In this document: positions 9,901 to 18,975 of the stretch, one piece after another | Layout: each line of letters opens with the position of its first letter | How positions within the stretch are numbered: position 1 is the first letter of the stretch | Assembly (NCBI GenBank): GCA_030652035.1 | Contig: JAUSBJ010000010.1 | Location: 62,001-126,000, forward strand | DNA: 64,000 bases | From: Sulfurimicrobium sp. | GTDB lineage: Bacteria; Pseudomonadota; Gammaproteobacteria; Burkholderiales; Sulfuricellaceae | Direction of reading: 5' to 3' | Program-made: the position numbers and the translations under genes | The notes under the pieces: model-generated | What the model saw: only the letters and a program-made list of their open reading frames with translations | What the model was told of the DNA's origin: nothing | The model's database searches: none

Positions 9901-12785
9901 CCGATTTCTTCAGGTTCTTCGGATGACCGTTCAGGTGCGGCTTCCGGTGGTAGCGGCAGATTCTCATCGCCACTATCCGTTGCCGCGTCAGTTTGCGCTA
10001 CGGATTGCTCCGCGGCTTCCAGGACTTTCTCTGCGGATGGCTCGATGTTGAATGCCACTTCTTCAGTAGGTGCCTCTGTGCCAGGTTCCTCGGGTGGGGG
10101 TAGTAGCGTGATCTCCTCATCCACAGATTCTGGTTCAGTGCTTACGCTGATTTCCTGTTGCGAGTCGATTGCTGTGGTGGCGATTTCCTCTACAGAGGTT
10201 TCAACTGGCACCGGCGGAGCATCTTTTTCTTCCGCTGCCACAGGCGAAATGGCTATAGCGGGTTCAGCAACATTTGCAGCGGGTGCGCCTGTTTTAAGCC
10301 GCTCGGCCTGTGCCAGCAGTTCATCCGCTTGCACTTTCACCGAGCCGTCGGTCTTCAGTCCGGAAACCCAGCCGCTGAATTGATTGTAGGCCTGCCCGAG
10401 CAGGGCGAGCAGATCTGGCGTAGCGTGCTTCTCATCCTGCAGCCATTTGTTCATGACTTGCTCGATGCCCCAGGCAACCTCACCCAGATCCCATAGCCCG
10501 ACCATGCGGCCACTGCCTTTGAGCGTGTGGAAACTGCGGCGCAAGGTAGTCAGGGCATCTTTGTTGTTGGGCTGTTCATGGCAGATGGCGAGGCTTTCGT
10601 TCACCGTGGCAAGCACTTCGTCAGCTTCTTCAAGGAAAATCTCGAGCATTTCTGCATCGATTGTCTCATCCGTTTCTTTGGCAAGACGCGCAGTTTCAGC
10701 GGATGGTGCAGCGATGGCCATCTTGGGAGCGGCCAGTGCAGCGGCAGCGGTTGTCAGTTCGGCAGTAGGCGTAGCCGCTTCATCCAACAGATGCATGGCC
10801 TTGGCGGCTTGGGATTTGAGTTCTGTGTCACCAACCAGATCTGCATCTTGCTGCAGGCTGGCAAGCTGCTGACGCAACTCATGCTTGGCCGACTGGTCTT
10901 CCGGATTTTGCTGCCACTGCTGGAACAAAGCCTGGGTGCGATGAATCTGCTCATCCAATCCAGCTTCGACATAAGCGTTTTCATCGATCTCAGCCAATGG
11001 GTGGTCGGAGAGTGACGTGGCAGCGCTACCCGTGGACTCTTCTTCTGGTTCCACCGGTTCTGCTACAGTTGCACTGGACACGGCCTCGGGTTTGAGATGA
11101 GCCATGGTTTCATCAATGATCTGCACCGCGTCGGTACGGCCGCGCTGGATGGATTCGACGTAAAACCCGAGACTGCTCAGGCCTTCGGCGACATGCTCCA
11201 TCTGCTCTTGCCGGGGCTCACGGTCGGGCTGGGAGAGATCGTTAATCAGGTTTTCACATTCCCCCAGCAGCTTGACCGCAGGCTCCAGCTCGAGGATTTT
11301 CAGGGCGCCATACACCTGTTTCAAAAACGGCTTCAGGCCAGGCAACTCGTCGTGCCGGGAAGTGTCGCGGAAGAAGCCGTCCAACACCTGTTCGATGTGT
11401 TGCAGGTTGCTCTGGATCTCCTGGCCGACTTGGGCGAGCAGCAACTTCTCTTGAGCCTGGCGGGAAATTTCGTCAAGCAGTGGGATATCAGCAATTTCGA
11501 CTTCACCCAGCGTGCCATTCAGGCTTGCTTGCAGTCGCCTGGACTGGACCTCGGACTGGCGGCTGAATTCATCTGTCACCCCGACATAATTGTCCAGGGC
11601 GTTTTCAGCCAGTAGCAGGGTGGTGGCCATTTCCATCGCCACCATTTCATTCATTCTGCCAGGCGCGGAAGCTAGCGCCTCAGCGCCTGCATTGATTTCA
11701 TGGAACAGATGGTCGAGGGGTGGATTCTCCAGGGCGGCTGATTTTTCTGACAGACGGCGGGCCTGTGCGCGCAAGTTCGCAAGACTGTCCGTGCTGCCGG
11801 CGGTGAATTTGAGCCAGGCATCCTTGGCGGGCGCGAGAATTTCTCGCAGCTCACGCAGCAGTGGCTGGAGGCGCTGTTGTTCGGCTTCGGCATGTTGTTG
11901 CGCGCTGTCTGTGCGCGGCACATAGGCCTCCAGCTCGAACAGGTCTTGAATTTCGCGCACGCGATCGGTAACCGGCTTGCTACGGGCAATAAAATACAGC
12001 ACGTCGCGCAATAGCCGTTCCGCCACCTTGGGCGAGCCTTCTGCCAGGCGGCGTATTTGCTGATCAATACCGCCGCACAGGTGTTTGACGGCAGTGCTGT
12101 TGTCCACGCCCTTGTGAATCAGGCTTTCAATCAAACCTGTCGCACCCCACCAGAAGGTCCGGTGTGCGGGTATGGTCTGGGTTTGTTCGATGCCAGCGAG
12201 CGCATCACGCATGGCCTGAGGCCCTGCAGGGTCATCCGGATTGCGCAGGAAGCCGAGCAGGCCGCGCTGGTAGCGAGTTCGGTTGGCCTTGATATAGCCT
12301 GGTAATTCTTGTGCGGAGAGTGTTCGGATTTCTGGAATCTTCGGAGCGCGGATGGATAGATCGGGGAAAAACAGTTCGCTTTCGCTGATTTTTTCTACGC
12401 CACGCGCAGCAAGGAGTGCCTGGTAGGAAGGGAATAATCGCAGAGGCTGATCCGGCTGTCCGTTGAGCAGGTTTTCCAGATATTGCGAAAGTTCGGCCAT
12501 GCCCTGGTTGATGAGTCCCAGGTTGGCGCCGGAAATGGCAACTTCGCGCTTCTCCATGGCTGCAACCAGTTTCTCGATAGCTTCGCCGAGGCGGGCCGCA
12601 CCTTCCAGTCCGACCATCTGAATTGCGCCGCTGACCTGGTGCAAGTGAGTCTGGCACTGGCGCAGCGGAGTGCTGTCTGAGGCGTCAGCGGCGAATTGAG
12701 CCAGCTTCTCGCCGGCTTGACGCAAGGCTTGGTCAATTTCGCCCTTGACCCAGGTCAGCGGGCCAGTATCGAATTCAATGCTCAT
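6951..12785 (-). CDS. pilL: PilL/ChpA-type hybrid chemosensory histidine kinase
   Basis: The CheA-like kinase of the Pil-Chp system, which controls type IV pilus extension, retraction and often cAMP. In 1944 residues it has an N-terminal Hpt-like segment (HQVSG), a degenerate Hpt (VYGALKILELEP), phosphorylatable Hpt sites at H753 (HTLKGSGRMVG), H1066 (HTLCGISRTVG) and H1245 (HTIKGSSRMAG), then a CheA dimerisation region, an HATPase with N box (LLRNAIDHGLE) and G boxes (DDGRGI, GRGIGMDVV), a CheW-like domain, and a C-terminal receiver with phosphoacceptor D1871 (DIEMPRMDG). Long acidic, Pro/Glu-rich linkers separate the Hpt domains. It is the last gene of the pilGHIJL run, 25 bases after pilJ. 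P. aeruginosa ChpA is larger and has more Hpt-type domains. Confidence 0.93.
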   Translation of the reverse strand: MSIEFDTGPLTWVKGEIDQALRQAGEKLAQFAADASDSTPLRQCQTHLHQVSGAIQMVGLEGAARLGEAIEKLVAAMEKREVAISGANLGLINQGMAELSQYLENLLNGQPDQPLRLFPSYQALLAARGVEKISESELFFPDLSIRAPKIPEIRTLSAQELPGYIKANRTRYQRGLLGFLRNPDDPAGPQAMRDALAGIEQTQTIPAHRTFWWGATGLIESLIHKGVDNSTAVKHLCGGIDQQIRRLAEGSPKVAERLLRDVLYFIARSKPVTDRVREIQDLFELEAYVPRTDSAQQHAEAEQQRLQPLLRELREILAPAKDAWLKFTAGSTDSLANLRAQARRLSEKSAALENPPLDHLFHEINAGAEALASAPGRMNEMVAMEMATTLLLAENALDNYVGVTDEFSRQSEVQSRRLQASLNGTLGEVEIADIPLLDEISRQAQEKLLLAQVGQEIQSNLQHIEQVLDGFFRDTSRHDELPGLKPFLKQVYGALKILELEPAVKLLGECENLINDLSQPDREPRQEQMEHVAEGLSSLGFYVESIQRGRTDAVQIIDETMAHLKPEAVSSATVAEPVEPEEESTGSAATSLSDHPLAEIDENAYVEAGLDEQIHRTQALFQQWQQNPEDQSAKHELRQQLASLQQDADLVGDTELKSQAAKAMHLLDEAATPTAELTTAAAALAAPKMAIAAPSAETARLAKETDETIDAEMLEIFLEEADEVLATVNESLAICHEQPNNKDALTTLRRSFHTLKGSGRMVGLWDLGEVAWGIEQVMNKWLQDEKHATPDLLALLGQAYNQFSGWVSGLKTDGSVKVQADELLAQAERLKTGAPAANVAEPAIAISPVAAEEKDAPPVPVETSVEEIATTAIDSQQEISVSTEPESVDEEITLLPPPEEPGTEAPTEEVAFNIEPSAEKVLEAAEQSVAQTDAATDSGDENLPLPPEAAPERSSEEPEEIGQDNAGSLEAANEENLPGETISEEEPEPATEVPESTTPEIPPSPEAETEVEASDVSIGSVSLPLALYNIFMNESGQHLATLQSHLDSLSRQPEVPVQHDFMRAAHTLCGISRTVGFPVIADLGYPLELWLLELLQHPEPVTDKQVKVMGDTIAALHKMIDAIRGNKEPKPAKQLIRSLQAMLKKAQAARTPPPPVAMEEPVVEPAPAQEIAPYSAATVRQEPAQERATAGPERRAIRDDIDADLLPIFLEEADDLFPLVGTELRAWRANTADNQASNNLQRALHTIKGSSRMAGAMRLGELTHNMEAQVIAAVESGHLPPDLFDTLENEFDRMGDVLNHLRHGTPLEAFLAPLPDTGITPATRTATMAALAAEPETVAKAMLRVRADVVDRLVNEAGEVSIARSRIEGEMQGFKRSLNDLTESINRLRHQLREIEIQAESQMQSQLSHAKESNADFDPLEFDRFTRLQEVTRMMAESVNDVASVQHNLLKNLDETDAALLAQSRMTKELQQELLRARMVPLGSVSERLYRIVRQTSKELGKRATLDIIGEQVELDRSVLEKMTAPFEHLLRNAIDHGLESQDKRLATGKVETGAIVLQARQEGNEILITLSDDGRGIDLDRIRAKAVEQGLLAEDTDATPAQLMELIFAQGFSTAAEVTQVSGRGIGMDVVRNEIVSLGGRIEAATEAGKGTTFSIYLPLTLAVTQAVLVRSGTTIYALPSTMVDQVQELKTDALADAYQRQEILWQGNHYPLHYFPRLLDDQESTPAIQRYSLIMLLHSGAQRVAIHVDELIGNREIVVKNIGPQLARIPGIAGATVLGNGKVVLILNPVQLAQRHDIPALAAQKSAAPLVEQLADAAPVVMIVDDSLTVRKITSKLLTREGYQVVTAKDGVDALQTLEDVTPQVMLVDIEMPRMDGFELTKNVRGNAKTSHIPIIMITSRTAEKHRNYAQELGVNVYLGKPYQEEELLGHIADFIKKDSLH

Positions 12786-12810
12786 TTATTGAAGCACCCT
12801 TATGGCTTGC

Positions 12811-14946
12811 TCAGGAAAGTTTGAAGCCGGCAACCGAACCACGCAGGTCAGTAGCCAGAGTCGCCAGCGCACTTACGGAAATGGCGGTTTTCTTGGTGCC
12901 TTCCGTCGTCTGGATGGTGATGTTCTGGATTTCCTGCATGTTGTTGGCCACTACGCCTGCTGCCTGGGCCTGATTCTGTGTGGCGCGGGAAATGGTTTCG
13001 ATCAACTCCGCCAGATTGCGCGACACCTGGCCGATTTCATTCAGAGCCTGACCGGCGGCGTCTGAGAGTTTTGTACCTTCCACCACACCCTGAGTACTCT
13101 TCTCCATCGCCGATACAGCATCTTGAGTGTCGGTCTGAATGGTCTTCACAATCGCCGAGATTTGTTTGGTCGCTTCGCCCGAGCGTTCCGCGAGACGTTG
13201 CACCTCCTCCGCCACCACGGTAAAACCCCGCCCCGCTTCGCCGGCTGATGCAGCCTGGATGGCGGCGTTGAGTGCCAGAATGTTGGTCTGCTCGGTAATG
13301 TCGGAAATCAGGTCCACGATCTCTGAAATCTCCTGCGAACTTTCGCCCAGGCGTTTGATGCGTTTCGAAGTGTCTTGAATGTGTTCGCGAATTTCGTTCA
13401 TGCCGGAAATGGAGTTACGCACGGCGGTAGCACCTTTTTCCGCGGCATCCAGCGACTGCTGAGCCACGCGCGCGGATTCGGCGGCGTTGGCAGATACCTC
13501 GTTAATCGACTGCGCCATTTGCAGCACTTGGGATGAAGTATCCTCGATTTCCTGGGATTGTTTCTCCGCTGCCTCGAGCAGTCCGGTGGAAATGTTCTGC
13601 GCCTCCTGAGACGCCTGGGTCACCTGTTCACTGGTTTTGTTGATTTCGGTGACCAAGCCGCGCAGCTCGTCAATGGTGTAGTTGATCGAGTCCGCAATGG
13701 CGCCGGTGATATCCTCGGTGACCTTGGCGCGTACCGTCAGGTCGCCTTCTGCCAGATCGCCCATTTCGTTCAGCAGGCGCAAAATGGCTTCCTGGTTGGC
13801 CTTGTTCTCGCGCTCGCTTGACAGCGCACGTTTTTTTGCATCGTTCACGTTGATCGTGCCCAGCATCACCAGGGAGCCAACAGCGAGCAGGCCATAAACG
13901 AAGGACAGGATCAGCAGACCCGTTCCGCCGGCCTGTTGTTCGTACTGGGTGACAAGTTTGCGCGTGTCGTCGAGCAGTTTGTCGCTGCCGACGAAAATGT
14001 TGCGGCCTGCTTGCTTGGAGTTCACCAGTTCCTGCATGCTTTGCAAAATCGTGTTGGAGTGTCCGGAAAATTCCTTGAATGCTTCGCTGAGTTCGTCCAG
14101 CTTGTCGCGGGTGTCGGGGTCTCTGACGGCAGTCAGGCGCAGGTCTTCACTGCCGCTGATCAGGCCGTCGATCATTTCCTGGAAGGTGTTGGCATCCTTG
14201 CCCAGCAGGAAGGCGACTTCCGGGTCGATCACGTCGGACGAGAGCAGGGTGTTTGCATTTTTTGCCAGGCGCTGGGTCAACATAACCAGTTGGGATGCGA
14301 TCGATATTTCCCGTAACGGCGCGGCGGACTGGGTCAGGAGCGCGACCACCTGTTCGGCCAGTTCCAGCAACTGAATGTTGTTGGCATTGATCGCCGCGAC
14401 GCTATGATTCAGTTCCACCAGTTTCTTTTCCTGCGGCAGGATCAGGTAAATCGCTTTTTCCGTGGGTTCCCAGTGTCCGTCCAACTCTTTCAGCATCGGC
14501 TGTATGGAAGAAGGCGAGGCAGGCAGGCCATCGCCACCATTGATCAGTTTTTTCAGGTTTTTCTCAAACTGGATTTCACTTTCACCCAGTTGCTTGAAAG
14601 CCGTCGTATTGCCCTGCGCTGCCTGTTGCGCACTTTTGGCGATCCGCTGCGAGAGCATCTGCATTTCGGTTGAAATGGCCACGTATTCAGCGTTGCGGCC
14701 CACTTGCAGGGTGTTGTAAACCAGTGTGGCTACAGCCAGAACAAGGAAGAGGGCGAGTGTCGAAACTGTGATGAGATACTGTTTTTCGATTGGAAGGTGG
14801 CCGATAATCGGGACGCTTCCGGGTTCCTTGCCGGAGAGGTTGCGCAGACCCTGCAGGATCATGGTCGTATGCATCGGCGATTCGCCGGCATTTTTATTTT
14901 TACCCTTGCTCTTCCAGAACATCAGGTTTTCTATTTTGAAAGCCAT
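12811..14946 (-). CDS. pilJ: PilJ, type IV pilus methyl-accepting chemotaxis protein
   Basis: The membrane chemoreceptor that feeds PilL through PilI. I use the ATG at 14946 (711 residues) because GGAG sits nine bases upstream; an ATG 15 bases further out has no spaced RBS. Features in order: a cytoplasmic leader of about 55 residues, TM1 around 56-78, a periplasmic PilJ-type region with two related halves (each carrying an MLSQRIAK or [10 protein letters not shown] motif), a second TM ([19 protein letters not shown]), a HAMP linker, and the C-terminal MCP signalling hairpin with the hallmark [12 protein letters not shown] and [15 protein letters not shown]. The long N-terminal leader is somewhat unusual. 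Confidence 0.93.
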   Translation of the reverse strand: MAFKIENLMFWKSKGKNKNAGESPMHTTMILQGLRNLSGKEPGSVPIIGHLPIEKQYLITVSTLALFLVLAVATLVYNTLQVGRNAEYVAISTEMQMLSQRIAKSAQQAAQGNTTAFKQLGESEIQFEKNLKKLINGGDGLPASPSSIQPMLKELDGHWEPTEKAIYLILPQEKKLVELNHSVAAINANNIQLLELAEQVVALLTQSAAPLREISIASQLVMLTQRLAKNANTLLSSDVIDPEVAFLLGKDANTFQEMIDGLISGSEDLRLTAVRDPDTRDKLDELSEAFKEFSGHSNTILQSMQELVNSKQAGRNIFVGSDKLLDDTRKLVTQYEQQAGGTGLLILSFVYGLLAVGSLVMLGTINVNDAKKRALSSERENKANQEAILRLLNEMGDLAEGDLTVRAKVTEDITGAIADSINYTIDELRGLVTEINKTSEQVTQASQEAQNISTGLLEAAEKQSQEIEDTSSQVLQMAQSINEVSANAAESARVAQQSLDAAEKGATAVRNSISGMNEIREHIQDTSKRIKRLGESSQEISEIVDLISDITEQTNILALNAAIQAASAGEAGRGFTVVAEEVQRLAERSGEATKQISAIVKTIQTDTQDAVSAMEKSTQGVVEGTKLSDAAGQALNEIGQVSRNLAELIETISRATQNQAQAAGVVANNMQEIQNITIQTTEGTKKTAISVSALATLATDLRGSVAGFKLS

Positions 14947-14984
14947 TGCCGTTATCTCCATCCCTCGTATTGTTCGTGGTGTTG

Positions 14985-15506
14985 CTATCGTCCTGCCTGT
15001 AGGAAGCCCTGGTCATGGACCAAAGCCTGGAAGTTCAATTCTTTCCAGTGCCGTCCATCGGTGTCGGAAAATTCCGCACTCACCCATGGGGCGGAATTGT
15101 TACTCATTTCCCTGGGTTGCAACTGATCGGCGTGGCGCAGCCCGAGTAGCCGGCTGACAAGCAGACCGGAATTTACCAGAAATTTGGCATTTGCCAGGAT
15201 CAAGCGTTTGTCGGCGCCTCCGGTAACCGGTTCACCACCACAGAAGGCAGAGAAATCCACCACGCTGTAAAGATTGCCACGTATGTTGGCAACTCCGGCA
15301 AACCAGGGCTGCGAATGGGGTACCTGCGCGAGTTCCGGCGGCGGAATCACTTCGCCCACGTCGGCAAGATCCACCAGCCAGAATTGATCGCCTACCTGCA
15401 GGCCAAGCTTGGAGGCCGCTCGTGTCTCGTCCCCCTGGGATATGGCTTGCAGCTTGGCAACCACGCCTTGCTGGTATTCGCGCAAACTGATTTTTTTGCG
15501 TGCCAT
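14985..15506 (-). CDS. pilI: PilI, CheW-like adaptor
   Basis: A 173-residue CheW-domain protein that couples the receptor PilJ to the kinase PilL. Hallmarks of the fold are visible: [20 protein letters not shown] in the first subdomain and [19 protein letters not shown] in the second, where CheW proteins have the conserved NxRG turn. It lies between pilH (21 bases) and pilJ, in the conserved pilGHIJ order, which fixes its role more than sequence alone would. Confidence 0.92.
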   Translation of the reverse strand: MARKKISLREYQQGVVAKLQAISQGDETRAASKLGLQVGDQFWLVDLADVGEVIPPPELAQVPHSQPWFAGVANIRGNLYSVVDFSAFCGGEPVTGGADKRLILANAKFLVNSGLLVSRLLGLRHADQLQPREMSNNSAPWVSAEFSDTDGRHWKELNFQALVHDQGFLQAGR

Positions 15507-15527
15507 GGTTGGGCTGCTTTCCTTTGA

Positions 15528-15893
15528 TTAGCCGAGCGCGGCAATTTTGTTCAGCAATTCGGCCTGGTCTACCGGTTTGGTGACGTAATCTTTTGCGCCT
15601 TGGCGCATGGCCCAAACTTTGTCCGTTTCTTGCCCCTTGGTGGTGCACATGATGACTGGGATGTGCTTGGTGTCGTTGTCCTTGGTGATGGCGCGGGTGG
15701 CCTGGAAGCCGTTGAGGCCGGGCATGACCACGTCCATGATGATGAGATCGGGCTTCTCCTGCTTGGCTTTGTCCAGCGCTTCTTCGCCATTTTCAGCGAG
15801 TACCACCTGATAACCCTGTTTGATGAGCAGACCACTGAGGAAGTGGCGCTCGGTGGGAGAATCATCTACGAGCAGAATTTTTTTGATGGCCAT
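15528..15893 (-). CDS. pilH: PilH, CheY-like response regulator
   Basis: A single-domain receiver of 121 residues. The acidic pocket D10/D11, the phosphoacceptor D54 (MDVVMPG) and the conserved lysine in VTKPVD are all present, so it should be phosphorylated by PilL. In studied Pil-Chp systems PilH influences pilus retraction or drains phosphate from the kinase. The order pilG then pilH then pilI, and the closer match of the upstream gene to PilG, decide the name. Confidence 0.92.
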   Translation of the reverse strand: MAIKKILLVDDSPTERHFLSGLLIKQGYQVVLAENGEEALDKAKQEKPDLIIMDVVMPGLNGFQATRAITKDNDTKHIPVIMCTTKGQETDKVWAMRQGAKDYVTKPVDQAELLNKIAALG

Positions 15894-15913
15894 GTTTTTC
15901 CTCTTGCGAATAT

Positions 15914-16315
15914 TTATGCGGCGCTACGCGATGCGGTGTGCTTTCTTACTGCTTCGAGCAAACTGTCCTTGGTGAAGGGCTTGGTGAGATATTCATCCGA
16001 TCCCACCATTCTGCCTCGGGCACGATCGAACAGCCCATCCTTGCTGGAAAGCATGATCACCGGTGTATGTTTGAAACGGGGGTTTTTTTTGATCAGCATC
16101 GTAGTCTGGTAGCCATCCAGGCGAGGCATCATGATATCCACGAAGATGATGTCGGGCTCGTAATCCGTGATTTTTGCCATGGCGTCAAACCCGTCTTCCG
16201 CCAGAATGACCTCGCAGCTTGCCTTTAACAGGAAGATTTCGGCGCTGCGGCGAATGGTGTTGCTGTCATCTATGACCATGACCTTGGTGCCGACCAGATT
16301 GTTTTCCTCGCTCAC
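15914..16315 (-). CDS. pilG: PilG, CheY-like response regulator
   Basis: A single-domain receiver of 133 residues with acidic pocket D16/D17, phosphoacceptor D60 (FVDIMMPRLDG) and the switch lysine in LTKPF. First gene of the pil chemosensory operon; PilG is the output regulator linked to pilus extension. AGGGGG directly before the ATG region supplies a strong purine-rich RBS (revcomp CAAGGGGGATG). A promoter is proposed 53-80 bases upstream. Confidence 0.92.
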   Translation of the reverse strand: MSEENNLVGTKVMVIDDSNTIRRSAEIFLLKASCEVILAEDGFDAMAKITDYEPDIIFVDIMMPRLDGYQTTMLIKKNPRFKHTPVIMLSSKDGLFDRARGRMVGSDEYLTKPFTKDSLLEAVRKHTASRSAA

Positions 16316-16367
16316 TCATCCCCCTTGCGTGTGCTTCTGAACCTGTCTTTAACAACAGCAGCATGCC

Positions 16368-16395
16368 ATTGTATAGAAAAACATCGGCAGGTAAA
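16368..16395 (-). promoter_or_regulatory. Candidate promoter of the pilGHIJL operon
   Basis: Read on the minus strand, TTTACC (16395-16390) and TACAAT (16373-16368) are separated by 16 bases, a reasonable sigma-70 pair about 50 bases ahead of the pilG start. Only hexamer likeness supports it. Confidence 0.35.
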
Positions 16396-16470
16396 GCCCT
16401 CCACGGGCAGCGGGGGGAAATAGCGTAATTCTGATGTCCCTGATATGTGGGGCGAGGTCGTGGGTGATAA

Positions 16471-16498
16471 TTGCCGTTGCCAGCAACTATGCTATGAT
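16471..16498 (+). promoter_or_regulatory. Candidate promoter of the PstS-like gene
   Basis: TTGCCG (16471-16476), a 16-base spacer and TATGAT (16493-16498) lie about 43 bases before the ATG at 16541. The -10 matches the consensus at five of six bases. No Pho-box-like repeat is evident in the divergent spacer. Confidence 0.4.
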
Positions 16499-16540
16499 GC
16501 CGCGACGATGTTTATCGTTAAATAACAGGATAGATAGCTT

Positions 16541-17446
16541 ATGTTGCGTAAGTTGCTGACCCTTGCTGTTTTGCTCGGATCAACTGTGGTGGCGCCATTG
16601 TCCATGGCTGGCGTCACGATTGTCGGCTCCAGTACGCTCGAGCCCTTTCTCAAGCAATGGGCACAGGTTCACCAGTCCACGGCGCCCACGGTCGAAATCA
16701 ATATTTCCAGCCCTGGCACCAGCGTTGCACCCAAGGCGCTGATTTCCGGCAAGGCCGACCTGGCGGCAATGAACCGGGAAATGACCCACGATGAAAGCGA
16801 AGCGTTCATTCGTACCCATGGCCACTACCCGATCGGTATTGCAGTGGCTATCGAAGCGGTCGCACTCTATGTCCACCCTGAAAATCCGGTAAAGGGGATG
16901 GATATCAAGCAGGTTGATGCCATTTATTCTTCTAGTCATGGCTGCGGCTGGAACGAAGATATCAAGTACTGGGGGAAACTTGGCTTGCCCGCGCCGTGGG
17001 ATAAGCAGGCCATCATGCTGCTGGGGCATGACAAGAAATCTGCCGTACGCGATTTTTTCAACAAATCCGTGCTGTGTCGTGATGATTTCGTGAGTGAGGT
17101 TGAAGAGCTCAAGCACGAGCAGATACTGGCCAAGGTGGCGCAGACCAAGAATGCATTGGGCTACAGCCGCTACCAGCCTGACACCAAGCTGAGGCTGGTG
17201 CCTTTAAAGAAGGGCTCGGGGGGTTATGTTGAGTTGACCCCGGCCAATATCTATAACAGGAGTTACCGGCTGCAGCATTTCATGTATTTGTACGTTAACA
17301 AACCAACCGGCAAACCAATTCCTGCCGCGATCGTTGATTTTCTCAAGACTGGCCTGTCTAAAGATGGTCAGGCGGCTGTTGCAGCAGCGGGTTATCTTCC
17401 ACTCTCGGATGAATTGATCCAGCGACAGTTAAGCAAACTTAAATAA
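16541..17446 (+). CDS. PstS-like phosphate-type substrate-binding protein, orphan
   Basis: A secreted binding protein of 301 residues: signal peptide over residues 1-23 (cut after SMA), then a type II periplasmic binding fold with the PstS-type anion-binding loops GSSTLEPFLKQW near the mature N terminus and SPGTSVAPKALISGKADLA. Family members bind phosphate or related oxyanions for ABC import, but no pstCAB genes adjoin it, so it could instead be a periplasmic sensor or a scavenger working with a transporter elsewhere. It is divergent from pilG and followed by thiD with no obvious functional link. The substrate is inferred. Confidence 0.8.
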   Translation: MLRKLLTLAVLLGSTVVAPLSMAGVTIVGSSTLEPFLKQWAQVHQSTAPTVEINISSPGTSVAPKALISGKADLAAMNREMTHDESEAFIRTHGHYPIGIAVAIEAVALYVHPENPVKGMDIKQVDAIYSSSHGCGWNEDIKYWGKLGLPAPWDKQAIMLLGHDKKSAVRDFFNKSVLCRDDFVSEVEELKHEQILAKVAQTKNALGYSRYQPDTKLRLVPLKKGSGGYVELTPANIYNRSYRLQHFMYLYVNKPTGKPIPAAIVDFLKTGLSKDGQAAVAAAGYLPLSDELIQRQLSKLK

Positions 17447-17509
17447 CACACGCAGTACACCGTGGCGAGGCCCGCTCCGGTGGACCTGCCGTCACGGAAT
17501 CCTTTTATC

Positions 17510-18325
17510 ATGCCTGATACGCCTCCTGTTGTGCTCACTTTTTCCGCTTCCGACCCTAGTGGTGGAGCAGGGTTGCAAGCTGATTTGCTGACTTTGTCGA
17601 GCATGGGCTGTTACCCCCTGTCGGTCGTGACGGCCATTACGGTGCAGGATACTGTGGGCGTGGAAGATATTTTTGCGCTGGATGCCGAATTGGTGGCGGC
17701 ACAAGCGCGTGCGGTACTGGAAGACATGCCGGTGGCAGCATTCAAGATCGGCATGTTGGGCAGCGTGGAGAATATCGCCGCGATTGCGGAAATCGTCGCG
17801 GATTATCCCGATGTGCCGCTGATCCTGGACCCGGTTCTGTCCTCAGGGCGGGGAGACGAGTTGGCATCGGAAGAGATGCTGGATGCCATGCTCGATATGC
17901 TGGTCCCGCAGACCACCATTATTACCCCAAACAGCCTGGAAGCTCGCCGCCTCGGGCAGTATGATAGCGATGAGGATCTGGATTTTGCCGATTGCGCCAG
18001 GCGTTTGGTCGACCTGGGATGCGAATATGTACTGGTCACCGGTACGCATGAAAATACCCCTCAGGTAGTGAATACCCTGTACGGCCAGCATGGCGTGCTG
18101 CGCTCCGATACCTGGCAACGCCTGCCGGGTAGCTACCACGGGTCGGGCTGCACGCTGGCTTCGGCGCTCGCTGCATCGATTGCACATGGACTGAGTGTTG
18201 CCGACGCGGTGCGTGAAGCCCAGGAGTATACCTGGCAAGCGCTGCAGGCTGGATTCAGGCCCGGCATGGGACAATATATTCCGGACCGCTTGTTCTGGGC
18301 GCGAGAAGAAGACCATGAGGATTAG
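17510..18325 (+). CDS. thiD: Hydroxymethylpyrimidine/phosphomethylpyrimidine kinase ThiD
   Basis: Phosphorylates HMP and then HMP-P to give HMP-PP for thiamine synthesis. The 271-residue protein shows the ribokinase-like signatures: SASDPSGGAGLQAD at the N terminus, DPVLSSGRGDEL in the middle, and GSGCTLASALAASIA near the C terminus. I take the ATG at 17510 because the family motif starts about ten residues later; a GTG 48 bases upstream would add a non-conserved leader. It overlaps thiE by 11 bases. No TPP riboswitch is seen in the short upstream spacer. Confidence 0.94.
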   Translation: MPDTPPVVLTFSASDPSGGAGLQADLLTLSSMGCYPLSVVTAITVQDTVGVEDIFALDAELVAAQARAVLEDMPVAAFKIGMLGSVENIAAIAEIVADYPDVPLILDPVLSSGRGDELASEEMLDAMLDMLVPQTTIITPNSLEARRLGQYDSDEDLDFADCARRLVDLGCEYVLVTGTHENTPQVVNTLYGQHGVLRSDTWQRLPGSYHGSGCTLASALAASIAHGLSVADAVREAQEYTWQALQAGFRPGMGQYIPDRLFWAREEDHED

Positions 18326-18959
18326 CGGCCTGTACGCGATTACACCGGAACAGCCTGATACGGCACGTCTGTTATCTCAGGTTCGCGCGGCCCTGGGCGG
18401 TGGCGCGCAGGTGGTGCAGTATCGCAGCAAGAGCCAGGATGTGGCGCTGCTGCATGAGCAGGCGAGCGAATTGTTGGCGCTATGCCATGCCTTTGAAGTA
18501 CCCCTGATTATCAATGACACCTTGCGTCTGGCTGACCTTTGCGGCGCTGATGGATTGCATCTGGGGCGGGAAGATGGCTCTCTGCGCCAGGCGCGTGTCG
18601 TGCTTGGCGCAGAGAAAGCGATTGGCGTATCTTGTTACAATAGTTTGGAGCTTGCCGTGCAGGCGGAGGCGGAAGGGGCGGATTATGTCGCTTTCGGCAG
18701 TTTTTTTCCTTCCTCCACCAAACCGGGTGCGGTGGCAGCACCGCTTTCCCTGCTGAGCGAGGCGAAAGGGCGGTTGTCTGTGCCGATTGTGGCCATTGGC
18801 GGCATTACCATAGACAACGCCGCGTCTCTGATCGCAGCAGGTGCGGATGCGATAGCGGTGATTTCCGGCCTGTTCGATGCACCCGATATTCACTTTGCAG
18901 CGCAACAATATTCTCAACTTTTCGGCCGTATTCCAATGCCGGGACACGGGCCGCACTAA
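18315..18959 (+). CDS. thiE: Thiamine-phosphate synthase ThiE
   Basis: Joins HMP-PP with the thiazole phosphate to make thiamine phosphate. The protein has 214 residues from the ATG at 18315, which is preceded by the purine-rich GAGAAGAAG inside the end of thiD, so translation is probably coupled. Visible family features: QYRSK at the first phosphate-binding strand, [27 protein letters not shown] with the pyrophosphate-binding loop, and AIGGIT. Length and motifs are normal for ThiE. Confidence 0.94.
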   Translation: MRISGLYAITPEQPDTARLLSQVRAALGGGAQVVQYRSKSQDVALLHEQASELLALCHAFEVPLIINDTLRLADLCGADGLHLGREDGSLRQARVVLGAEKAIGVSCYNSLELAVQAEAEGADYVAFGSFFPSSTKPGAVAAPLSLLSEAKGRLSVPIVAIGGITIDNAASLIAAGADAIAVISGLFDAPDIHFAAQQYSQLFGRIPMPGHGPH

Positions 18960-18975
18960 CCCTCAGGAACCAGAC

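Noticed and set aside
17447-17509. TPP riboswitch before thiD
   Set aside because: The spacer is too short and lacks the conserved thi-box sequences.
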